Shown here piece after piece: positions 14,821 to 23,200 of a stretch of 64,000 nt of DNA. The DNA is taken from the NCBI GenBank assembly GCA_963840095.1, contig CAWIXN010000012.1, forward strand, positions 682,001 through 746,000, written 5' to 3'. The position numbers were made by a program, and so were the translations under genes. Positions within the stretch are counted from its first letter, which is position 1. Each line of letters opens with the position of its first letter. Below the pieces are notes generated by a model. It did no database searches and had not been told where the DNA came from. It saw only the letters and a list, made by a program, of their open reading frames with translations. This DNA comes from DATBGO01 sp963840095. GTDB lineage: Bacteria; Actinomycetota; Actinomycetes; Streptosporangiales; Streptosporangiaceae.

Positions 14821-15642
14821 CTAAGGAGCTGCGTCCGGGCCGGTGACCTGGGCGATGTCGATGAGGCGCAGGATGCAGGACTCGAAGAGGTCGTCCTCGC
14901 CGCGGGCCGGCCCTGCCACCGGGAGGGCTGCGGAGAGGTTCGGGTACTGGCCGCTGGCCGCGGCGCGCGCGAAGATACGGATCTGGGCGGCAGCCTGCTC
15001 GCCGGCGCTGGCTCCGGTGCCTGCCCGGTCATCGTCGAGCGCGGCCTGCATCCCCCCGTACATGGTGGCGAAGCCGCTGATCAGCGCGATCACCTCCAGC
15101 TTTGCCCCGGTGTCGAGCCTGGAGTCCGCGAGCAGCCCGAGGAAGTAGTCGAGGTAACGCAGCCCGGCCGGACCCGGGGGCGCGGGGCGGCGCAGCAGTC
15201 CGGCCAGCCACGGGTGACGCCGGGCGATGTCGCGCGCCTGGCCGGCCAGGTCCGCGATGGCGGCGCGCTTGTCCGCCGGGGGCGCGGACGGGTAGGCGTA
15301 CTCGCCCGCGACGTGGTCGATCATCAGCTGAGCCAGGTGATCCTTGGCGGGAACGTAGTTGTACAGCGACATGGTGGCCATGCCCAGCGCGCCCGCTACC
15401 CGGCGCATGGTGAGAGCGTCCAGGCCCTCCGCATCGGCCAGCCGCACCGCGGTGGCTGAGATGGCGGCGCGGTCATGCCGCGGCCTCGGCCCTCGGGTGC
15501 CGCGCTCAGGCAGATCCCAGATGGACATGCCGGAAGCGGGTTCGGGGCCGGCCTTGTGTCCCTGGCTGGCCCGGCGGCCCGGATCCGGATCCGGACCCGA
15601 GCCGGTGGTGCGGCCCGGCTGCCGATCGCCAGCTTTTCCCAT
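14821..15642 (-). CDS. TetR-family transcriptional regulator
   Basis: About 273 aa from ATG 15642, or 235 aa from ATG 15528. The helix-turn-helix reads AAISATAVRLADAEGLDALT, MRRVAGALGMATMSLYNYVP, AKDHLAQLMIDHV. The ligand domain (about 150 residues) is of the TetR_C class common in actinobacteria. The first 38 residues from the upstream start are a Gly/Pro-rich extension that may not be translated. An inverted repeat, ATGTACGT/ACGTACAT, lies upstream in the gap shared with the divergent SRPBCC gene, so it probably controls both. Confidence 0.85.
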   Translation of the reverse strand: MGKAGDRQPGRTTGSGPDPDPGRRASQGHKAGPEPASGMSIWDLPERGTRGPRPRHDRAAISATAVRLADAEGLDALTMRRVAGALGMATMSLYNYVPAKDHLAQLMIDHVAGEYAYPSAPPADKRAAIADLAGQARDIARRHPWLAGLLRRPAPPGPAGLRYLDYFLGLLADSRLDTGAKLEVIALISGFATMYGGMQAALDDDRAGTGASAGEQAAAQIRIFARAAASGQYPNLSAALPVAGPARGEDDLFESCILRLIDIAQVTGPDAAP

Positions 15643-15666
15643 GGCACCCGCAGCTTTCGACGTGTG

Positions 15667-15701
15667 ATGTACGTAGTATTCTCCAAGTAAACAACGTACA
15701 T
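15667..15701. promoter_or_regulatory. probable TetR operator in a divergent promoter region
   Basis: ATGTACGT (15667-15674) and ACGTACAT (15694-15701) form a perfect 8-bp inverted repeat with a 19-nt spacer. It is in the AT-rich stretch between the tetR-like gene and the SRPBCC gene. Confidence 0.55.
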
Positions 15702-15802
15702 GATACGTAAATTTGGCCGAGGGACGTCCCCCCCGACGCCCACGCCCGCGCCCACGCTCATGCCCGCGCCCACGCTGAGCGAGATAGGAGCGAGAACACC
15801 CG

Positions 15803-16255
15803 ATGAAAACGATGTCCGCAACCACTCAGATTGACGCTCCGCCCATGGCAGTCTGGGCGGTTCTCACTGATCTGAGCCGCTACCCCGAGTGGAATCCGCT
15901 GTTCAAGGAGGCCTCCGGGGAAATCGCGGCCGGGAAGAGAATCTCGCTCAGGAGCGTCCATCCGGTCAATGGCCGCCTGATGACGGTCAAGCCCAAGATC
16001 GTCGCGGTCGAGCCGGGAGTAGAGCTGCGGTGGGCCTCCGGCCTCCCCGGCGTTATCGGCGGAGAGCACCGCTTCGCGCTGAGCGCCGCGGACGGCGGCG
16101 GCACCCGGCTCGACCAAAGCGAGACCTTCCGCGGCCTGCTCGTACCGTTCTCCGGAAAGACCCTGGCCCGCGCCGAGGCCAGTTTCCGGGCTCTCAACCA
16201 GGCACTCAAGGAACGAGTAGAGAAACAGGCGGGGAAACGATCAGAGGGTGCCTGA
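15803..16255 (+). CDS. SRPBCC-domain (polyketide cyclase/START-like) protein
   Basis: A 150 aa protein. It begins with the SRPBCC strand-helix start TTQIDAPPMAVWAVLTDLSR, then YPEWNPLFKEASGEI, a pattern used by START/Bet v1-like ligand-binding proteins. The C-terminal helix AEASFRALNQALKERVE closes the cavity. No catalytic residues can be assigned. ATAGGAG is the ribosome-binding site. It is divergent from the TetR regulator, so it is likely repressed by it and may bind or modify the inducer. Confidence 0.85.
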   Translation: MKTMSATTQIDAPPMAVWAVLTDLSRYPEWNPLFKEASGEIAAGKRISLRSVHPVNGRLMTVKPKIVAVEPGVELRWASGLPGVIGGEHRFALSAADGGGTRLDQSETFRGLLVPFSGKTLARAEASFRALNQALKERVEKQAGKRSEGA

Positions 16256-16304
16256 CTAACCCACGCAGGGTTCATGCTTCGCGGCGCCGCCCGCCGGCGC
16301 GACG

Positions 16305-16577
16305 TCAGCGGCGGCCGATCTTCCGGCCGTCCATGGTCCAGGCCCGGTCACAGCCGGTGCAGCCAAGGTAATCGCCGGACTGGGTCGAGGTCCTCCCTAT
16401 GGTGCCCCCGCAGATGCATAGATCTCCCGCCGTAACTCGCGGAACGCGGCGCACGACCCTTCGCACCGCCACCCGGGACGGTCGCGGCTCAGGGCGCAAT
16501 TCAGCGCGCACATGCATGGCACCGGCGACGGTGAAGGCCAGCGCCAGGACAATGACGACCGCCAGCGCGTAACCCAC
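16305..16577 (-). CDS. small membrane protein with a zinc-ribbon tail
   Basis: A 90 aa protein. The GTG at 16577 follows a consensus AGGAGG by 5 nt and is preferred to the longer frame from 16655. One transmembrane helix lies at residues 2-22 (GYALAVVIVLALAFTVAGAM), then a basic linker, then a CxCG...CxxC zinc-ribbon-like tail: LCICGGTIGRT and GCTGCDRAWTMDG. The function is not known. The layout suggests a membrane-tethered metal or nucleic-acid binding tail. Confidence 0.65.
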   Translation of the reverse strand: MGYALAVVIVLALAFTVAGAMHVRAELRPEPRPSRVAVRRVVRRVPRVTAGDLCICGGTIGRTSTQSGDYLGCTGCDRAWTMDGRKIGRR

Positions 16578-16798
16578 GTCCGCCTCCTGTGGCGAGATAT
16601 ACGTCAACGTTACTGTGCCGCCGGCCCGCACAGGCACCCGACCAGAACTCGCCATTTTCAGGATCTATCAGGTGGCCATACTTCGCCGGATTCCAGCATC
16701 CGCCCGGCTCTGGCCAGACCCGAAAATCGGCGCCATGATGTGACTGGTGATGCCAGGCTGGCCCGCCGTTGCGAGCGGCTCAGGGCACGTTCCGGCCG

Positions 16799-17359
16799 TT
16801 AGAGCGCTCTTCTCCACTCGTCTTCGAGCATCGCGTAGACGACTTCGTCGGTCCACTCGCCCTTGACGAACTCGTTTTGGACAAAATGAGCTTCGCGGCG
16901 CATGCCGAGCCGCTCCAGAACCCGCGCGGAAGCGGCATTACGCGCGTCGATGCGGCCGATGATCCGGTGCAGCCCGAGATCGGAGAAGCCCAGCCGCAGC
17001 AGCACCCGGGCCGCCTCGGTGGCATAACCCCGTCCGCCAGAGTGAGGATGGAAAACGTACCCGATCTCGCCCTGCCGGTCCGCGCGACTGAGCCAGAACA
17101 GCGTGACGTCCCCGATCAGGGTGCCGGTCTCTGGCAGGATCACGGCCAGCGTGAGGTTGCTGCCCTCGTCCTCCAGGGTGCAAGCCGCCACCTTCTGCTC
17201 GAGCGACCTCGAGACCTGCTGGCGGTTGCGGGTGCCGAAGGGCAGGTAACGCGTGACCTCGGGCCGGGACTGGATGTCGTAGAGAGCATCGAGGTCGTCG
17301 AAGGTATAGGGACGGAGCGTGAGCCGGGGCGAGGACAGCGGATAGGCGGGCTTGAGCAT
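16799..17359 (-). CDS. GNAT-family N-acetyltransferase
   Basis: A 186 aa protein. It begins LSSPRLTLRPYTFDDLDALY, has the acetyl-CoA loop in HPHSGGRGYATEAARVLLRL (GxGxA form), and the RimJ-like IIGRIDARNAASARVLERLG segment before MRREAHFVQNEFVKGEW. ATG 17359 was chosen because it precedes the conserved start; in-frame upstream sequence is the reverse side of the next gene. It lies 23 bp downstream of the MarR-like gene on the same strand and may be co-transcribed with it. Confidence 0.88.
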   Translation of the reverse strand: MLKPAYPLSSPRLTLRPYTFDDLDALYDIQSRPEVTRYLPFGTRNRQQVSRSLEQKVAACTLEDEGSNLTLAVILPETGTLIGDVTLFWLSRADRQGEIGYVFHPHSGGRGYATEAARVLLRLGFSDLGLHRIIGRIDARNAASARVLERLGMRREAHFVQNEFVKGEWTDEVVYAMLEDEWRRAL

Positions 17360-17382
17360 GACCCGATCGTACAAACCCGGCG

Positions 17383-17832
17383 CTAAGCCGAGCCGGTAGC
17401 CAGCTCGCTCAGCCCGAGCGCCAGGCACTCGCGGCCGGCCGGGCTCATGGGCTGGACCGCGCGCCGAAGGACTTCGCGGCGCCGGCTCCGGACCCAGGCC
17501 GCCAGCCGGCGGCCGGACTCGGTCGCCCGCAGCACGATCTCGCGTCGGCTGGCCTGGACCGCCTCGGATTTCAGCAGGCCGGCCGCCGTCATCCGGTCGC
17601 ACAGCCGCCTGGTGGCCGACGCCGAGGCGCCCAGGACCCGGGCCAGCCGGCCGAGCCTCATCTTTCCGGCCCGGTCGATGACCAGCAGCGCACGCACCTG
17701 TGCCGCGGGGACCGCGCAGCCAAGCTCCTCCACGGAGCTCTCCCACGTCTCGACCAGAGCAGTGAGCTTCATCTCAGCGAGAGCAAGATCCAGGTGGCCG
17801 TACCCCGGGCCCTGCTCCGTACCGCGTTCCAT
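17383..17832 (-). CDS. MarR-family transcriptional regulator
   Basis: A 149 aa protein starting at ATG 17832 after AAAGGAGG. The winged helix-turn-helix reads AAQVRALLVIDRAGKMRLGR, LARVLGASASATRRLCDRMT, AAGLLKSEAVQASRREIVLR, ATESGRRLAAWV. This is the MarR scaffold with dimerisation helices at both ends. The ligand and targets are unknown; the GNAT gene right downstream is the simplest candidate target. Confidence 0.85.
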   Translation of the reverse strand: MERGTEQGPGYGHLDLALAEMKLTALVETWESSVEELGCAVPAAQVRALLVIDRAGKMRLGRLARVLGASASATRRLCDRMTAAGLLKSEAVQASRREIVLRATESGRRLAAWVRSRRREVLRRAVQPMSPAGRECLALGLSELATGSA

Positions 17833-18002
17833 CACGCCTCCTTTCGGTCTGTCCGCACCGGCCGGGGCGGCGGCAGCACCGGGTCCCGGGCGATGCCCGC
17901 CGCAGCGAGAGTGCTCTACCTTCGGAGAAGGCACTAACCGCAGGGCAGCGTTTCATGCAAGAGTGACCAAAGTGAATGCGGCAGCCCCTGGTGAGAGGGG
18001 GA

Positions 18003-18944
18003 TCAGAGGTCCTGGAAGATGCGGATCACGGTGCCGCTGGGCGATGAGAAGATCTGAACGAGGTCGCAAAGCTGGTTGGCCAGCCAGAGGCCGGCCCCGG
18101 TCCCGCTGTCAAGAGTCGGAAGCATCCGGCCAACCAGCGGCTCCGTTATATGGCCCCGGTCGGACACCTCGCACACCAGCGATTGGTCGTCGGTCCACGC
18201 CCGAAGCTCGCCCCGGCCGCCGCCGTACCGGAGGCTGTTGGTAGCGATCTCGTTCACCGCCAGCACGAGCGAGCCGGCCGCGTCGCGGTCGAGCCCGGCG
18301 AGCGTGGCCTGCTCGGTGACGAACGACCTCAGCCGGCCGAGGCCGCCGACCTCAAAGGACAGGCCAGCCGCATCGCCGGGCGGGGCCTGCGGCTGCCGCT
18401 CGAACGGGCCGGCCGGGTCAATCGCCCGGTAAGTGCCGCACGGCTGCCGGTGCTCGCCCCGGCCGACGAAGGGGTGGGTCCGGTGCATCTCGTCGATCAC
18501 GTCGTCGGCCAGTGTCTCGAGGTTGTACGGGCACAGCAGCGTGAACGGAGTCGCGGCATCAAAGGCCACGTTCAGCAGGGCCTCATGCAGCTGGCATTCG
18601 GCAAGTTCGGCAGGCGAGCGCTCGGGGTAGACCGGCTCCCCGATCCCCCACAGGTGCGCGGCCCCGGCGTGAGCGCGCACGAATGCCTGCCAGGCGGCGA
18701 TGATCCGCGCCGGATTGCCGACCTGTGCCATGTCCGCGAACTCCACCCGCGGCGCGGCCGCGCCCAGTTCCTGGCGGAGAATCTCGATCTTCGGGGTGCT
18801 CACGATGACGAGGATCGGGTCACCCGCGCTCACTGCCTGCCGGATGAACGATGTTGTCCCGGCTACGAACTCGGCCAGGCCGGCATAAAGCATCGCCTCA
18901 TGGCGATAGCCGCGAACGGTCCCCGCCATCGTGGTCTGCGTCAT
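18003..18944 (-). CDS. MEDS-domain anti-sigma regulatory kinase
   Basis: A 313 aa protein of two parts. The N-terminal half is a MEDS/DICT-type sensor: YRHEAMLYAGLAEFVAGTTS, GDPILVIVSTPKIEIL, HLWGIGEPVYPERSPAELAE, TLLCPYNLETL. The C-terminal half is an RsbW-like HATPase: LVLAVNEIATNSLRYGGGRG holds the ATP-binding Asn, then DRGHITEPL and GTGAGLWLANQLCDLVQI. Such proteins control sigma factors through anti-anti-sigma partners and are numerous in streptomycetes. No partner gene is adjacent. ATG 18944 is the start closest to the MEDS domain. Confidence 0.85.
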   Translation of the reverse strand: MTQTTMAGTVRGYRHEAMLYAGLAEFVAGTTSFIRQAVSAGDPILVIVSTPKIEILRQELGAAAPRVEFADMAQVGNPARIIAAWQAFVRAHAGAAHLWGIGEPVYPERSPAELAECQLHEALLNVAFDAATPFTLLCPYNLETLADDVIDEMHRTHPFVGRGEHRQPCGTYRAIDPAGPFERQPQAPPGDAAGLSFEVGGLGRLRSFVTEQATLAGLDRDAAGSLVLAVNEIATNSLRYGGGRGELRAWTDDQSLVCEVSDRGHITEPLVGRMLPTLDSGTGAGLWLANQLCDLVQIFSSPSGTVIRIFQDL

Positions 18945-19135
18945 GCCCACCCTTACCTCGCCAGCACTTAGCCAACTGGCCTGACGCGCCCCCACGTCGC
19001 TGCCCAGCTGCCGGGGTGCCTCCTCCCGTTCACCCGGGCCTGCAGGCATCCCCGGACAAGATAATAGCTGCTGGACGCGCGGCCGGAGCGTGCCGGTCGG
19101 GGTGGTCCCTCGTGCTCGGCCGTGAACCTGCCGGC

Positions 19136-20080
19136 TTACTTGCCCTGCTTGGCGGCGAACGGGTCGGTCGGCGCCCCCTTGGGTGCCTCCGCCTCGAGGA
19201 GCTTCTTCGCCGCCGCCAGGTCGCGCTTGGCTTCCCGGCTTACCTTCGGGTACTGCGGGTCGATCTCGATCAGCGCATTGGCGATGATCGACGAAACGCA
19301 GATCCTCGCGAACCACTTGTGATCGGCCGGGATGACATACCAGGGCGCCCAGGAGGTGCTGGTGTTGCTGAGCATCTCGGAGAACGCCTGCTGGTAGCCG
19401 GCCCAGTACTGACGCTCCTTGATATCGTTTGCGGAGAACTTCCAGTTCTTTTCCGGCAGGTCGAGCCGCTTCAGGAACCTGGTGCGCTGCTCCTCCAGGG
19501 ACAGGTTGAGAAACAGCTTGACGATGCGGAAGCCGTTATCACTCAGATAGCGTTCCCAGTCGTTGATCTCGCGATAGCGGCGGGTCCAGACGGCCTTTCC
19601 CTGGTCCGCCGCAGGAAGCCGCTGGCGATCCAGGTTCTCTGGGTGCACCCGGACCACCAGCACCTCCTCATAGTGCGAGCGGTTGAAGATGCCGATCTCG
19701 CCGCGCGCGGGCAGGCGCTGGGCATACCGCCACAGGAAGTCGTGGCCGAGTTCTTCCGCGGACGGGACCTTGAAGCTGTGCACCGCGACGCCCTGGGGAT
19801 TGACCCCGCTCATCACATGCCGGATGGTGCCGTCCTTGCCTCCCGCGTCCAGCGCCTGGAGCACGACCAGCAATCCGTAGGTGTCCTGGGCCGCCAGCCG
19901 CGCCTGGTACTCCTCAAGGAGCTCGACGCCCCGGTGCAGCAGTTGCGCGCCTTCCTTCTTGTGCACGAATCCGGCCTTGTACCCGGGGTCGAAGTCCTTC
20001 GCCAGGGTCACCTTCGCGCCTGGCTTGACGCGCAGGGGCTTAATCAGCTCAGCGGCCTGCTTGGCTCTGCCGTCGGCCAT
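19136..20080 (-). CDS. polyphosphate kinase 2 family protein
   Basis: A 314 aa protein. PPK2 signatures: Walker A-like LVVLQALDAGGKDGTIRHVM (about residue 75), IGIFNRSHYEEVLVVRVHP (Walker B region), RRYREINDWERYL lid, and RTRFLKRLDLPEKNWKFS. PPK2 enzymes transfer phosphate between polyphosphate and nucleotides, mostly making NTP or NDP from polyphosphate. Its ATG overlaps the stop of the upstream P-type ATPase (TAATG), so translation of the two is coupled. This links polyphosphate-driven nucleotide supply to ion pumping. Confidence 0.9.
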   Translation of the reverse strand: MADGRAKQAAELIKPLRVKPGAKVTLAKDFDPGYKAGFVHKKEGAQLLHRGVELLEEYQARLAAQDTYGLLVVLQALDAGGKDGTIRHVMSGVNPQGVAVHSFKVPSAEELGHDFLWRYAQRLPARGEIGIFNRSHYEEVLVVRVHPENLDRQRLPAADQGKAVWTRRYREINDWERYLSDNGFRIVKLFLNLSLEEQRTRFLKRLDLPEKNWKFSANDIKERQYWAGYQQAFSEMLSNTSTSWAPWYVIPADHKWFARICVSSIIANALIEIDPQYPKVSREAKRDLAAAKKLLEAEAPKGAPTDPFAAKQGK

Positions 20081-23013
20081 TACGTGTCCTTTCCGGTGCC
20101 ATCTGCGGCAGGTGCAGCGCCTGCCCCGGGTGACGCTCGGTGCCGTGCGGCGAGCTTGCCGATTTCCCACAACGCGAACAGCAGCACGGCCGGCGCGAGC
20201 GCGAGCAGCACCTGGTTGACCGACAGCGGGGCCGTCCCGAGCAGCTTACGGAGTGCGTCCCAGTAACAGACGATCAGTGCGAGCAGCACCTCGGCCAGCG
20301 CGATCCGGTTAATCGCCTTACAGTCGAATGTGCTGGTGGTGACCGTCGTAGCCGTCGGGCTGCGGCTGGAGAACGTGCTGACGACACGGAAGAACGCGAA
20401 CGCGGTCAGGGCCAGCGAAGTGGCGATCGCGATGCTGTGGTAATGCGATTTACCGTAGCTGAGCAGGCCGAGCAGGCAGGCCGCCATGAATAGGCCGACC
20501 AGTCCCGCCGTCACCAGGATGCTCCTGGTCAGGATCGGCTCGTCGCGGCTGCGGGGCCGCAGCCGCATCAGCCCGGGCGTCATAATGTCGAAGCCAAGCG
20601 CGATGCCGAGTGGCGTGTCGATGAGGAAGTTGATCCACAGGATCTGGACCGGCGTGAACGGCTCTCCGGCGGCGATGTTGAACAGGCTCGCGCCAAGAAA
20701 CGTCAGGACGAAGGCGACCAGCGTGATCAGCAGGAAACGGACATATTTCGTCAGGTTGTCGTACAGCTTGCGGCCCTGCTCGACGGCGAACACGATCGTC
20801 GCGAAGTTGTCGTCGGACAGGATCATCCGGCCCGCATTCTTGGCCACGTCGGTGCCGGTGCCCATCGCGATGCCGATGTCGGCCGCCTTGATTGCGGGCG
20901 CGTCGTTCACCCCGTCCCCGGTCATCGCGACCACGTCGCCCTTTTTCCGGAGCGTCTGCACGATCATCCGCTTGTGCTCGGGCGCGACCCGGCCGACGAC
21001 ACCGATCTCATCGATGCGGGCCAGCCGCTCCTCCTGCGCCAGGGCCGCGAAATCGGTACCGAGGATCGCGGTGCCGGGGATCCCTAGTTTCTTCGCGATG
21101 GCCGCACCGGTGATCACGTCGTCTCCGGTAACCATCCGCACCCTGATGTGGGCGTGCTGGGCGTTCTGGACGGCTGCCCTGGACTCCTCGCGGGGCGGGT
21201 CGACCATCCCGACCAGGCCGGTTACCTCCAGTCCGGTCACGTGGTCGAGCAGGTTCCCGGCTGGATCAAACGAGGCCGGATCAAGGTCACGAAATCCGGC
21301 CGCCATGACCCGCAGGCCCTCGCCCTCCATCCTGGTCACCTCGGCGGCGGCCTTCTTCTTCATGCTGGCGTCCACGGGCACGCTCTTACCCGACGAGAGC
21401 GCGCTGGCCGCCCGGCCGAGCACGGCTGGGGCGGCGCCCTTCACATAGCAGCGGACGATGTCCTGGCCCGCGGCGTCGGTCGTCCGGTTGAACGTCGCCA
21501 TCAGCTTGTAGGTCGGATCGAATGGCAGCGTCGCCAGCCGTGGATAGCGCTGCCTGGTCTGGCTGATATCCAGCCCGGCCTTGTGCCCGAGCACGAGCAG
21601 CGCCCCCTCGGTCGGGTCCCCGACCACCTTGCCGTTCTCGAGCTTGGCGTCGCTCGCGACGATGAATGGCAGGATCGCACCCTCAGCGGAAGCGGACGAC
21701 CCGGCGGCGTGATGAAGCTGGCCTTCGAGGCCGTAGCCGGTGCCCGAGACCGTGTAACGGTCGCCGAGATCCGCCACCTCGACCACCGTCATCTGGTTCA
21801 TGGTCAGCGTCCCGGTCTTGTCGGAGTTGATCGCCGAGGTAGAGCCGAGCGTGTCGACCGATCCGAGGTCCTTGACGATGGCATTGCGCCTGGCCAGGTC
21901 CACGGCGCCGAGTGACAGGATGGTCTGCACCACAGTCGGCAGCGCCTCGGGGATCGCGGCGATCGCGAGCGCGACGGCCGTCACGAACAGGACTTTCCAG
22001 TCCAGGCCGCGGTTCAGCCCCAGCGCGAACATCACGACCATGGCGACCAGGGCCGCCGCGCCAATCCACAGCGTCATCACGTTGAGTTGCCTGGTCAGCG
22101 GCGTCTTCTCGGCCGAGGTCATGGACAGCATTCCGGCGATCTTCCCGACCTCGGTGCCGGCGCCGGTGGCAGTCACCACGATCGTGCCGCTGCCGTGCGT
22201 GACCGGGGTATTCATGAAGGCCATGTTGGTCTGGTCACCGGGTCCGAGTTCCGCGTGGCCGCCTCGATGGCCGCCGCCCTGGTGGCCCGGTTGCGCGGTC
22301 TCCTGGTCCGCCGCCCCCGGCTCGGCCCCATCCAGCGCCGCGACTCCCTTGGACGCGGGCGTGCTCTCCCCGCTCAGCGCGGACTCGTCGATCTGCAGGG
22401 CGCTTGCCTTGACGATCCGCCCGTCGGCCGGCACCTGATCTCCGGCGGTGATCAGCGCGACATCTCCGATGACCACCTGGTCGGCGGGGATCTCCGCTTC
22501 GGTCCCGTCCCGGCGGACCCGGGCGGTCTCCTTGATCATCGACTTCAGTGCGTTCATCGCGCTTTCCGCTTTGCCCTGCTCCCGCATGCCGACCACGGCG
22601 TTCAGCACGGTGAGCAGGAAGAGCAGCACGGCGGTGCCCCACTCGGCGATGATCAGCGATACGACGCCCGCGACCACCAGGATGATCTGCATATAGCTGC
22701 GGTACTCGTCGAGGAACCGGCGCCATTCCGGCTTCGGCTTCTCGCTCGGCAAGGCGTTCGGCCCGTTACGCGCCAGCAGTTCCGCCGCCCGCGCGCTCGA
22801 CAGGCCCGCGGCCGGTTCAACGCCGAGCCTGGCTGCGACGTCCTGTGGTGACAGCGCGTACCACCCGTTGCCGCCCGCGCCAGCCGGCTGGCCATCCGGA
22901 GCCGTCCCCCTGCTGGCGCTGGCCGGAGCACCGGCCTGGCCGTCAGCCGCCGGGCCGGCCGGGCCGTCAGCCGCCGCCGCCGGTCCCCGCGACGACCTGT
23001 CTGCCCTGCTCAC
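20080..23013 (-). CDS. cation-translocating P-type ATPase (P2-like)
   Basis: A 977 aa membrane pump. The N-terminal cation-ATPase domain (DVAARLGVEPAAGLSSARAA) is followed by the SGES A-domain motif, PEALPTVVQTI in M4, the phosphorylation site SDKTGTLTMN, KGAAPAV, MVTGDD, and the hinge TGDGVNDAPAIKAADIGIAM. The C-terminal M7-M10 helices are present. The PEAL motif suggests a P2-type (Ca2+ or related) pump. A His/Gly-rich insertion (GHQGGGHRGGH, about residue 245) follows the SGES loop and could bind metal. The extended N-terminus is Ala/Gly-rich. It is the first gene of a pair with ppk2. Confidence 0.9.
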   Translation of the reverse strand: MSRADRSSRGPAAAADGPAGPAADGQAGAPASASRGTAPDGQPAGAGGNGWYALSPQDVAARLGVEPAAGLSSARAAELLARNGPNALPSEKPKPEWRRFLDEYRSYMQIILVVAGVVSLIIAEWGTAVLLFLLTVLNAVVGMREQGKAESAMNALKSMIKETARVRRDGTEAEIPADQVVIGDVALITAGDQVPADGRIVKASALQIDESALSGESTPASKGVAALDGAEPGAADQETAQPGHQGGGHRGGHAELGPGDQTNMAFMNTPVTHGSGTIVVTATGAGTEVGKIAGMLSMTSAEKTPLTRQLNVMTLWIGAAALVAMVVMFALGLNRGLDWKVLFVTAVALAIAAIPEALPTVVQTILSLGAVDLARRNAIVKDLGSVDTLGSTSAINSDKTGTLTMNQMTVVEVADLGDRYTVSGTGYGLEGQLHHAAGSSASAEGAILPFIVASDAKLENGKVVGDPTEGALLVLGHKAGLDISQTRQRYPRLATLPFDPTYKLMATFNRTTDAAGQDIVRCYVKGAAPAVLGRAASALSSGKSVPVDASMKKKAAAEVTRMEGEGLRVMAAGFRDLDPASFDPAGNLLDHVTGLEVTGLVGMVDPPREESRAAVQNAQHAHIRVRMVTGDDVITGAAIAKKLGIPGTAILGTDFAALAQEERLARIDEIGVVGRVAPEHKRMIVQTLRKKGDVVAMTGDGVNDAPAIKAADIGIAMGTGTDVAKNAGRMILSDDNFATIVFAVEQGRKLYDNLTKYVRFLLITLVAFVLTFLGASLFNIAAGEPFTPVQILWINFLIDTPLGIALGFDIMTPGLMRLRPRSRDEPILTRSILVTAGLVGLFMAACLLGLLSYGKSHYHSIAIATSLALTAFAFFRVVSTFSSRSPTATTVTTSTFDCKAINRIALAEVLLALIVCYWDALRKLLGTAPLSVNQVLLALAPAVLLFALWEIGKLAARHRASPGAGAAPAADGTGKDT

Positions 23014-23200
23014 ATCCTGCCCCCGATTCGCCGAGCCTGAAGGCCTCGTGCGGCCCGGCCACCACCGGATGACCTCATTGTTCCCGAGGGCAGATCAAAG
23101 TCACGCTATGCAGTCGAAAGACTACATGAGGTATCTGGAGGCGCGAGGCCGAGGCCCGGGCCGACGTGCCGGGGGCCGAGTACAAGCTGGCAATCGCCCG

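Noticed and set aside
18945..19316. N-terminal extension of the MEDS-type regulator
   Set aside because: Gly/Arg/Gln-rich sequence without family similarity, and the MEDS domain begins right after ATG 18944.
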